Below are positions 1 to 5,334 of a stretch of DNA of 5,334 nt, piece after piece (position 1 is the stretch's first letter; every line of letters begins with the position of its first letter). This DNA is from Proteiniphilum sp. (lineage in GTDB: Bacteria > Bacteroidota > Bacteroidia > Bacteroidales > Dysgonomonadaceae): assembly GCA_031255275.1 (NCBI GenBank), contig JAIRSV010000015.1, positions 1-5,334 on the forward strand, given 5' to 3'. Under the pieces are notes generated by a model, which was not told the DNA's origin, searched no databases, and worked only from the letters and a program-made list of their open reading frames with translations. The translations under genes and the position numbers were made by a program.

Positions 1-48
1 CCGGCCCGTTATCCCCACCCAACGCGCCATTCCCCCCTGTTCCCGCAT
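1..48 (-). CDS. Possible 5' end of a divergent gene, function unknown
   Basis: The minus strand is open from an ATG at 48 to the window edge (16 codons), with a second in-frame ATG at 30 that would begin MARWVGITGR. A good Bacteroidota -7 box lies just upstream on the same strand (67-60). It puts the likely transcript start near 55, so the ATG at 30 leaves a more reasonable leader. The stretch is GC-rich like the real genes, while the sequence beyond it turns AT-rich. Sixteen codons are too few to recognise a family. The short hydrophobic VGITG stretch would suit the first strand and loop of a nucleotide-binding fold, but that is a guess. A chance open frame cannot be excluded. Confidence 0.35.
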   Translation of the reverse strand, partial: MREQGGMARWVGITGR

Positions 49-59
49 CGCATCCGGCG

Positions 60-67
60 CAAAATTA
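60..67 (-). promoter_or_regulatory. Candidate minus-strand Bacteroidota -7 promoter box
   Basis: Read on the minus strand, the bases are TAATTTTG, a full match to the Bacteroidota primary sigma factor -7 consensus TAnnTTTG. It faces the short open frame at 48-1. No TTTG-like -33 element is visible about 20 bases upstream (there is only an A/T run), so the call rests on the -7 box and its position. Confidence 0.4.
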
Positions 68-77
68 ACAGACAGTT

Positions 78-109
78 TTTGGTATAAATTAAAAAAAACC
101 GTATATTGG
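78..109 (+). promoter_or_regulatory. Candidate promoter of the START-like gene
   Basis: A TTTG at 78-81 (within a T run starting at 76) is followed after 20 bases by TATATTGG at 102-109, which matches the Bacteroidota -7 consensus TAnnTTTG at all but one position. The arrangement agrees with the TTTG / TAnnTTTG promoter of this phylum and would start transcription roughly 15 bases before the ATG at 131. The surrounding sequence is strongly AT-rich compared with the coding regions. Confidence 0.5.
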
Positions 110-130
110 GAGCCCGTATAAGAATAACAG

Positions 131-520
131 ATGTTAAAAGAAAAGTTTCATATCGAATTCCTGATGGGAAATGCCACCCAAAGCAGTTTGTGGCGCATGG
201 TCAGCCAGATAGACGGCCTTTCGGAATGGTTTGCAGACGAAGTGTCGATGGACGAAACGGAAACCGTTTACAAATTCACGTGGGGAAAAACCGTTAACGA
301 AGCCCGGATTATCAGCAGGAAACCACAGTCGAATATCCGCTACGGATGGCTCGACGGAGAAGGCAAAGAACTTTATTTCGAATTTCAGCTGCGCAAGCTC
401 GACCTGTCAGGCAGTATGACGCTCGAAATAACCGATTTTGCCGAACCGGGCGAAAAAGGTGACGCCATCGCCCTCTGGGAATTTCAAATCGACGAAATGA
501 AAAGGAGACTGGGAATCTAA
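131..520 (+). CDS. START-like domain protein (SRPBCC/AHSA1-like fold)
   Basis: This 129-residue soluble protein has no signal peptide or membrane segment. It resembles the small START-like domain proteins common in Bacteroidota, which fold as a helix-grip cavity of the SRPBCC/AHSA1 type. Visible family marks are the opening KEKFHIEF strand, GLSEWFAD at residues 29-36, a W-G-K at 51-53, the strand LEITDFAEP near 98-106, and a C-terminal amphipathic helix with W116. Length is typical of a complete single domain. The ATG at 131 is preferred because homologues begin with a similar short lysine-rich segment, and the A-rich leader AAGAATAACAG fits Bacteroidota translation starts. It ends in TAA. 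No ligand or reaction is established, and the sequence shows no catalytic motif. It has its own candidate promoter and is separated from the next gene by a hairpin, so it is probably transcribed alone. Confidence 0.85.
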   Translation: MLKEKFHIEFLMGNATQSSLWRMVSQIDGLSEWFADEVSMDETETVYKFTWGKTVNEARIISRKPQSNIRYGWLDGEGKELYFEFQLRKLDLSGSMTLEITDFAEPGEKGDAIALWEFQIDEMKRRLGI

Positions 521-527
521 TTCCCCC

Positions 528-560
528 TCCCGGAGAGCTTTTTCAACTTTCTGCCCGGGA
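528..560 (+). terminator. Hairpin after the START-like gene, possible terminator
   Basis: TCCCGG (528-533) pairs with CCGGGA (555-560). AGAG (534-537) can continue the stem against TTCT (549-552) across a two-base bulge, leaving an 11-base loop. It begins 8 bases after the TAA of the START-like gene, which suits a terminator. No U tract follows, so an intrinsic terminator is uncertain. It lies directly upstream of the next promoter box and could instead be a regulatory site. Confidence 0.35.
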
Positions 561-583
561 AACTGCAATTCGTTTGATTTTAT

Positions 584-591
584 TATCTTTG
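584..591 (+). promoter_or_regulatory. Candidate -7 promoter box for the permease-ribBA-rmuC cluster
   Basis: TATCTTTG matches the Bacteroidota -7 consensus TAnnTTTG exactly and is followed by an AT-rich leader reaching the ATG at 629. It predicts a 5' leader of about 30 bases. No convincing TTTG is found at the usual -33 spacing (around 560-565), and the TTTG at 573-576 is too close, so the upstream element is weak or absent. Confidence 0.5.
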
Positions 592-628
592 TCGTAAAAT
601 TAAACGGTTATTTTTTTGTCCATACCCA

Positions 629-2581
629 ATGAGAAGAATTTTCCACATAAAGCGGCTCTACGGCTACATCCTCACAACCTATATCCCGCTTTTCCTGATG
701 ACTTTTGCGATATGCCTCTTCCTGGTATTGATGCAATTTCTGTGGAAGCATGTGGAAGACATGGTTGGCAAAGGGCTGGAAATAAGCGTCCTGGGCGAGA
801 TGTTTTTTTATGCCGCCCTCTCACTTGTCCCCGTGGCGCTGCCGCTGGCCATACTGCTCTCCTCCCTGATGATGTTCGGGAATATGGGCGAAAGCCTGGA
901 ACTGCTTGCCGTAAAAGCCGCCGGCGTCCCGCTGCTGACCTCCATGAAACCGCTTACCATCCTGATAGTAAGCATTGCCGTCGGAGCCTTTTTTTACCAG
1001 AACGATGTACTCCCGAAAATACAGTCCAAAAACGTCTCACTCCTCATCTCCATCCGGCAAGCCTCGCCCGAGCTGGACATTCCCGAAGGCGTTTTCTACA
1101 AGGAACTCGACGGCTACAACCTCTATGTGGAAAGGAAAAACCGGGAAACGGGAATGTTGTATAACGTAATGATCTATGACATAGCAAGCGGCTTCAACAA
1201 TATGGCAGTAATCATCTGTGACTCTGCCGAGATGAATATGACCGGCGACAAGAAGAGACTCCTCTTCACCATGTACAGCGGCCAGCAGTTTCAGAACTTT
1301 CAGCAGGGCAATTCCTCCGGCACGCGTTACAGCAACGATTTCGTACCCTATTCGCGGGAAAACTTCGATACGAAAATGATGATGATCGCCCACGACGCCA
1401 ACTTCAACCGTATGGGGAAAGAGGTAATCGAAGGCAGTTCCACCAGCAACTACATATCCAAAAACCTCTCGGAACTGAGCATCTCCATCGACTCCATGAC
1501 GCTGCTACTCGACAGCGTGAACCGCATGGACAGGAAAACGATGAAGAACAGCTCCTACCTCTCCTTCAGGAACAGCTACCCCCAGGAAGGGAAAGACTCC
1601 CTGATCGCCGCCGCATGGACCGCCCCTGTCGACACGCCCGACCCCGACACCCTGCTGCGGTCAAAGGAACCGGGCGACCAGTCCGCCATCCTGCAGAGCG
1701 CCTTCATGAAAGCCGACAACAACAGCAACGAATTCCTTTTCAGGTCACTCAACAAGACCACCACACGCAAGACAATCAACCGCCACTGGGTGGAATGGCA
1801 CAGAAAGTTTACCGTCCCGTTCACCTGCCTGATATTCTTTTTTATCGGCGCCCCGCTGGGATCCATCGTCCGGAAGGGAGGGCTGGGCACCCCCATCGTC
1901 ATATCCGTCATACTCTTCATCATATATTACATTGTCGAAAACGTAGGATACAAAATGACGCGCGACGGCGTCTGGGCACACTGGTTCGGCATGTGGTTCA
2001 GCTCATTCGTCCTGCTGCCCGTCGGCGTTTTCCTTACCTGGAAGGCGATGAACGACTCCGTGATCATGAACGCCGACACCTACGTCAATATCCTCAAAAG
2101 ACTCCTTTTCATCCGCGACAAGAGAAAATATCCGGTGAAAAGCGTAATCATCGAGAAACCCGACTACAGAGAAATTGCCCGATCGCTGTCAGACCTGTCG
2201 CAAAAGATCGACCGCTTCATCGACAGATACGGCCGCCTCTCCTACAGAGACTACTGGGCCGACGCCGGCTACGACAGAGAACTGCGCTCCCTCAGAAGCT
2301 CACAGGAAATAATACTCAACAACCTCTCCAACTCCCGCAGGCTGGAAATACTGGCAAAAGCAGAAGAATTTCCCGTAATATTCAACATCATAAGAATCTT
2401 CAACCCCGGTACGCTCCCCGCCAAAATCTGCATGTACCTGTTCCCCGCAGGGATCATTTTCAGGCTCCTCTCCCTCCCCCTCGAAATGACTGTCCGCAAA
2501 GACCTGGAAAATGTTCAGCAGCTGAACCTGGACCTGATAAATATTCTTCACGACACCCGCAAGCCGGAACAAACAGCATAA
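629..2581 (+). CDS. LptF/LptG family (YjgP/YjgQ) permease
   Basis: This 650-residue inner-membrane protein belongs to the LptF/LptG family. These are the transmembrane subunits that, with the LptB ATPase, extract lipopolysaccharide from the inner membrane and pass it to LptC and LptA. Three hydrophobic segments lie at about 14-38, 58-83 and 104-126, with the family motif around GESLELLAVKAAG (87-99) after the second. A long periplasmic region (about 130-390) corresponds to the beta-jellyroll domain. Three more segments follow at about 394-412, 421-440 and 451-472, including the typical GAPLGSIVRKGG loop. A tail of some 175 residues (473-650) then follows, with another hydrophobic stretch at 599-617; E. 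coli LptF and LptG are only about 360 residues and lack it. Sequence alone does not tell LptF from LptG. The ATG at 629 is the first start and places basic residues (RR, K, R) before segment one. It ends in TAA, 18 bases before ribBA. Confidence 0.88.
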   Translation: MRRIFHIKRLYGYILTTYIPLFLMTFAICLFLVLMQFLWKHVEDMVGKGLEISVLGEMFFYAALSLVPVALPLAILLSSLMMFGNMGESLELLAVKAAGVPLLTSMKPLTILIVSIAVGAFFYQNDVLPKIQSKNVSLLISIRQASPELDIPEGVFYKELDGYNLYVERKNRETGMLYNVMIYDIASGFNNMAVIICDSAEMNMTGDKKRLLFTMYSGQQFQNFQQGNSSGTRYSNDFVPYSRENFDTKMMMIAHDANFNRMGKEVIEGSSTSNYISKNLSELSISIDSMTLLLDSVNRMDRKTMKNSSYLSFRNSYPQEGKDSLIAAAWTAPVDTPDPDTLLRSKEPGDQSAILQSAFMKADNNSNEFLFRSLNKTTTRKTINRHWVEWHRKFTVPFTCLIFFFIGAPLGSIVRKGGLGTPIVISVILFIIYYIVENVGYKMTRDGVWAHWFGMWFSSFVLLPVGVFLTWKAMNDSVIMNADTYVNILKRLLFIRDKRKYPVKSVIIEKPDYREIARSLSDLSQKIDRFIDRYGRLSYRDYWADAGYDRELRSLRSSQEIILNNLSNSRRLEILAKAEEFPVIFNIIRIFNPGTLPAKICMYLFPAGIIFRLLSLPLEMTVRKDLENVQQLNLDLINILHDTRKPEQTA

Positions 2582-2599
2582 AAAACAACCCATAAACAA

Positions 2600-3418
2600 A
2601 TGCACGAAGAAATTCAACTGAACACCATTGACGAAGCCGTTGAGGAAATTCGTAAAGGCAACTTTATCATAGTCGTCGATGATGAAGACCGCGAAAACGA
2701 AGGCGATTTGATTATCGCGGCAGAACACATCACACCCGAAAAGATCAACTTTCTGGAAACCCACGCACGCGGACTGATCTGCGCACCCATCATAAAAGAA
2801 CGCGCCGAAGAGCTGGACCTCCCGATGATGGTTTCGCACAACACATCCATACATTCCACCCCGTTCACCGTCTCCATCGACCTGCTCACGCACGGATGCA
2901 CAACCGGCATTTCGGCCTGCGACCGGGCGCAAACCATCCTTGCGCTGACCCGCGAGGAAACCATGCCCGAAGATTTCGGCCGTCCGGGACACATCTTCCC
3001 CCTCCGTGCCCAGACGAAAGGCGTATTGCGTCGAGCAGGCCACACCGAAGCCGCAATCGACTTTGCCCGTCTGGCGGGACTCTACCCGGCCGGAGCGCTC
3101 GCCGAAATCAAAAACGCAGACGGCTCTATGGCACGCCTGCCCGAACTGATAGCGATGTCGCGGAAATTCAATCTGAAAATCGTCTCCGTAGCCGACCTGA
3201 TAAAATACAGACTCCGGACGGAATCGCTGATCGAAAAGGGAGAAACCGTGCATTTACCCACCCGGTACGGCGAATTTACAATGATTCCGTTCCTCCAGAA
3301 AGCCACCGGTCAGGAACACGTAGCCCTCGTCAAAGGAGAATGGAGCGACGGCGAACCGGCGCTGGTGCGCGTACATTCTTCGTGCATGACGGGAGATATT
3401 TTCGGATCGATGCGCTGA
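2600..3418 (+). CDS. ribBA: RibB domain and start of GTP cyclohydrolase II, ended by in-frame TGA
   Basis: As read by the standard code, this gives 272 residues: a complete 3,4-dihydroxy-2-butanone 4-phosphate synthase domain (about 1-200) plus the first 70 or so residues of GTP cyclohydrolase II. The synthase converts ribulose 5-phosphate to dihydroxybutanone phosphate and formate, supplying the four-carbon unit of riboflavin. Its signature acidic loop VDDEDRENEGD is at 26-36, RPGHIFPL at 128-135 with the conserved His131, and HTE at 148-150, so this activity should survive. The cyclohydrolase part begins near the linker around residue 205-220 and contains RVHSSCMTGD with the first zinc cysteine, C262. 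Translation stops at codon 273, where the family has the second zinc cysteine. The start is supported by an A-rich leader and by homologous N-termini. There is no FMN riboswitch in the 18-base gap upstream, so any control comes from the permease promoter or an unseen one. Confidence 0.9.
   Translation: MHEEIQLNTIDEAVEEIRKGNFIIVVDDEDRENEGDLIIAAEHITPEKINFLETHARGLICAPIIKERAEELDLPMMVSHNTSIHSTPFTVSIDLLTHGCTTGISACDRAQTILALTREETMPEDFGRPGHIFPLRAQTKGVLRRAGHTEAAIDFARLAGLYPAGALAEIKNADGSMARLPELIAMSRKFNLKIVSVADLIKYRLRTESLIEKGETVHLPTRYGEFTMIPFLQKATGQEHVALVKGEWSDGEPALVRVHSSCMTGDIFGSMR
3416..3418 (+). other. In-frame TGA at the second zinc-ligand Cys position of GTP cyclohydrolase II
   Basis: The family motif here is S-L/M-R-C-D-C-G; the window encodes SMR, TGA, DCGEQL. 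The TGA sits 11 codons after C262 and 2 before C275, the same spacing as Cys54-Cys65-Cys67 in E. coli RibA. One base change from TGC or TGT to TGA explains it. The following base is G. The other complete genes here end in TAA, and the ribBA frame itself ends in TAG. Confidence 0.9.
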
Positions 3419-3445
3419 GATTGTGGCGAACAGCTCCTTGCGGCG

Positions 3446-3820
3446 TTGCAGCATATCGTGCTGGATGGAAAAGGCGTGCTAGTCTATCTCAATCAGGAAG
3501 GTCGCGGGATCGGACTGATGGCAAAGGCCGCGGCCTACAAACTGCAGGAACAGGGACTCGACACCGTGGACGCCAACCTTCACCTCGGCTATCAGGCCGA
3601 CGAGCGGGATTACGGCGTGGGAGCGCAGATACTCCGCAGCCTCGGAGTGTGCAAAATGCGCCTGATGACGAATAATCCCACCAAACGCGTCGGCCTCGAA
3701 TCCTACGGACTGGAAGTGGTGGAGAACGTACCGCTCGAAATCACCCCCAACCGCTACAACCAATTCTATATGGAGACCAAGAAAAAGAGAATGGGGCACC
3801 TGTTGAGAAGTATAAAATAG
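3446..3820 (+). CDS. GTP cyclohydrolase II C-terminal part (only if separately translated)
   Basis: After the TGA the same frame stays open to the TAG at 3818-3820. The first start-like codons in frame are TTG 3446, GTG 3458 and GTG 3476; ATG appears only at 3518. From TTG 3446 the product would be 124 residues. It carries the LNQEGRGIGL loop, the catalytic Tyr, DERD with the catalytic Arg, and the TNNP motif. It lacks all three zinc cysteines and the N-terminal part of the domain, so it should not work alone. None of these starts has a persuasive leader. It is best regarded as the distal part of ribBA rather than as a gene of its own. Confidence 0.4.
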   Translation: MQHIVLDGKGVLVYLNQEGRGIGLMAKAAAYKLQEQGLDTVDANLHLGYQADERDYGVGAQILRSLGVCKMRLMTNNPTKRVGLESYGLEVVENVPLEITPNRYNQFYMETKKKRMGHLLRSIK

Positions 3821-3826
3821 ATTGAT

Positions 3827-5334
3827 ATGTCGATGAATATTCTTCTCTGTCTTTTGGGCGGTTTTTTAGTGGGAGGAACCCTCGGATGGATTATCGCCTC
3901 GCTGCTGCACAAGTCGAAAACGGTTTCGAAAAGCGAATTTGACGCACTCACCGGCAGTTACAACGCCTTGAATACCGAATTAGCCCTCTCCAGGAAGACG
4001 ATAACCGGCATGGAAGAAGACGAGGCGCTGCTGCAAAGCAACATAAAAGGGCAGGAAGAGACAGTCGCCCTGTTGCGGAAAGAACTTTCGGAAGCCGAAC
4101 GCGTCGGAGCGACCCTGTCGGTCACGCTGCAAACTGCGCGGGAAACCATCGGAAACTGTCAGGAAGAGATGGAGCAAATCAGGCGCGAACTGAAAGCGAA
4201 AACCGACGAGGGCAACAAAATGAACAGATCGCTGGCCATATCCGCCGCCGAAAACAAGTCGCTGCTCGAAAAGCTGGAAAATCAGAAGACAGAGATCGTT
4301 GAATTGCGGAAACAGTTCAACCTCGAATTTGAAAATATCGCCTCCAAAATACTGGAAGAGAAAACCGAGAAATTCACCCACCTCAACAGAGACAGCCTGA
4401 ATTCCCTCCTGAAGCCGTTCGGCGAAAATATAGAATCGTTCCGCAAGAAAGTGGAAGAAGTCTACATCAACGAATCAAAAGAGCGTTTTTCGCTCGGGCA
4501 GGAGGTGAAGAACCTGCGCGAACTGAACAACAGACTCAGCACCGAAGCCAACAACCTGACCAGGGCACTGAAGGGAAATTCAAAGACGCAGGGCGACTGG
4601 GGCGAAATGATTCTTGAAAATATTCTTGAACGGTCGGGACTGGTGAAAGGACGGGAATATTTCGTACAGGAATCCCTGAAAGATGCCGACGGTAACGCGT
4701 TCACCGGCGAGAGCGGTGCGCGGATGAGGCCTGACGTGGTCATCGCTTATCCCGACAACCGCAAGGTGATTATCGACTCGAAAGTATCGCTTACGGCATA
4801 CGCCAATTATGTAGGCGCCGACGACCCGGCCGAACAGAAAAGGTATATCGACGAGCATCTGCGCTCCGTGCGGAAGCATATTGACGAGCTGAGCCGGAAG
4901 AGTTATCAGGATTATGCCGATACGCTCGACTTCGTGATGCTTTTCATCCCCAACGAACCCGCTTATAGCCTGGCGTTGCAGCATGATGAAAACCTGTGGC
5001 AGTATGCTTACGAGAAAAAGATACTGTTCATTAGCCCGACCAACCTGATTGCCGCCTTGAAACTGATTGTGGATTTGTGGAAACGGGAATACCAGAACCG
5101 GAACGCACTGGATATTGCCGAGCGGGGCGCGATGTTGTACGACAAATTCGTCAATTTCGTGGAATCGCTCGAAGATATCGAAACCCACCTCAACAAAGCC
5201 CAGCGGAGTTACGAAAACGCCTACGGCCAGTTGAAGTCGGGTAGGGGAAACCTGATTGGGCAAGCCGAAAAATTGCGCGAACTGGGGGTGAAGACAAAAA
5301 AGACGCTTCCCCCGTCGCTGCTCGACAACGTATT
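3827..5334 (+). CDS. rmuC: RmuC family protein (partial, 3' end outside window)
   Basis: The frame is open for 502 codons to the window edge with no stop. The protein starts with a membrane anchor (residues 4-26, MNILLCLLGGFLVGG onward), followed by a long charged heptad-rich region (about 35-240) expected to form coiled coils. The C-terminal RmuC domain follows. Typical family marks are QGDWGE at 255-260, RPDVV at 301-305, IIDSKVS around 315-321, FVMLFIPNEPAY, and the ISPTNLIAALK stretch. D303 with D317-S-K319 resembles a PD-(D/E)XK nuclease core, the fold to which RmuC has been assigned. E. coli RmuC (475 residues) limits inversions and other rearrangements at repeats; its biochemical reaction is not settled. 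Two starts are possible, ATG 3827 and ATG 3833, and both keep the anchor. The gene begins 6 bases after the ribBA TAG, suggesting co-transcription. Confidence 0.9.
   Translation, partial: MSMNILLCLLGGFLVGGTLGWIIASLLHKSKTVSKSEFDALTGSYNALNTELALSRKTITGMEEDEALLQSNIKGQEETVALLRKELSEAERVGATLSVTLQTARETIGNCQEEMEQIRRELKAKTDEGNKMNRSLAISAAENKSLLEKLENQKTEIVELRKQFNLEFENIASKILEEKTEKFTHLNRDSLNSLLKPFGENIESFRKKVEEVYINESKERFSLGQEVKNLRELNNRLSTEANNLTRALKGNSKTQGDWGEMILENILERSGLVKGREYFVQESLKDADGNAFTGESGARMRPDVVIAYPDNRKVIIDSKVSLTAYANYVGADDPAEQKRYIDEHLRSVRKHIDELSRKSYQDYADTLDFVMLFIPNEPAYSLALQHDENLWQYAYEKKILFISPTNLIAALKLIVDLWKREYQNRNALDIAERGAMLYDKFVNFVESLEDIETHLNKAQRSYENAYGQLKSGRGNLIGQAEKLRELGVKTKKTLPPSLLDNV

Larger units (their letters stand above)
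2600..3820 (+). pseudogene. ribBA: Full-length ribBA reading frame interrupted by one TGA codon
   Basis: Ignoring the TGA at 3416-3418, one frame runs 406 sense codons, the normal length for bifunctional RibBA. No frameshift is involved: the two parts are exactly in phase. The cyclohydrolase half would turn GTP into 2,5-diamino-6-ribosylamino-pyrimidinone phosphate, the first committed step of riboflavin synthesis. Residue spacing matches E. coli RibA throughout. C262, codon 273 (TGA) and C275 stand for zinc ligands Cys54, Cys65 and Cys67, Y313 for Tyr105, D334 for Asp126, R336 for Arg128 and T357 for Thr149. The downstream part shows no further damage, so any lesion is recent or the codon is recoded. 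It is listed as a pseudogene because a literal reading gives no functional cyclohydrolase. A base-call error or selenocysteine insertion would make it an intact gene. Confidence 0.6.

Noticed and set aside
574..591. TTTG at 573-576 as the -33 partner of the box at 584
   Set aside because: The spacing is only 7 bases, whereas Bacteroidota promoters need about 20.
1615..2595. A 326-codon plus-strand frame overlapping the permease
   Set aside because: The translation is dominated by Arg, Pro, His and Gln, typical of an out-of-frame reading of GC-rich coding DNA, and it overlaps conserved membrane segments of the permease.
2582..2599. FMN riboswitch before ribBA
   Set aside because: The gap is only 18 bases and A-rich, far too short for an RFN element, and none is apparent in the end of the permease gene.
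2300..3253. A 317-codon open frame on the minus strand across the permease end and ribBA
   Set aside because: It lies antisense to two genes with clear family motifs, and its translation is rich in Gly, Phe, Val and Cys with no recognisable domain. It is a by-product of plus-strand codon use.
3400..3446. A frameshift or small deletion in ribBA
   Set aside because: The codons before and after the TGA are in phase (2600 and 3446 differ by a multiple of three), and the motif spacing to E. coli RibA is exact. Only one codon is altered.
2896..3675. A 259-codon plus-strand frame spanning the ribBA TGA
   Set aside because: It raised the idea of a frameshift bypassing the stop, but its product is Arg/Pro-rich and unlike any rib protein. 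The real ribBA halves are in the same frame, so no frameshift is needed.

Overview
The window looks like a chromosomal segment of a Bacteroidota member, most likely of the order Bacteroidales. The evidence is TAnnTTTG-type promoter boxes, A-rich leaders without Shine-Dalgarno sequences, a START-like protein of a type common in Bacteroidota, a long Bacteroidetes-style LptF/LptG permease, and a fused RibBA. The genus cannot be resolved from the sequence. I see no mobile element, CRISPR array, tRNA, rRNA or riboswitch.

Layout: positions 1-48 probably hold the first codons of a divergent minus-strand gene. An AT-rich promoter region (about 49-130) separates it from a small START-like domain protein (131-520). 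A 108-bp gap with a hairpin (528-560) and a promoter box (584-591) follows. Three closely packed plus-strand genes come next: an LptF/LptG-family permease (629-2581), ribBA (2600-3820) and rmuC (from 3827, running off the window end). Gaps of 18 and 6 bp suggest one transcript. The permease would move lipopolysaccharide towards the outer membrane, RibBA would start both branches of riboflavin synthesis, and RmuC is a membrane-anchored, nuclease-fold protein tied to genome stability. They share no obvious pathway.

The striking feature is in ribBA. The gene is intact in one frame for 407 codons except for a single in-frame TGA at codon 273 (3416-3418). That codon aligns exactly with the second zinc-binding cysteine of GTP cyclohydrolase II (Cys65 of E. 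coli RibA). All other catalytic and zinc residues on both sides are kept with exact spacing. Possible explanations are a recent nonsense mutation, a base-call error, or recoding (UGA at a cysteine position is the classic selenocysteine signature). The sequence alone favours mutation or error, because the downstream hairpin is a poor SECIS candidate, but it does not settle the matter. UGA is not used as terminator by any other complete gene here and does not occur inside any other gene.
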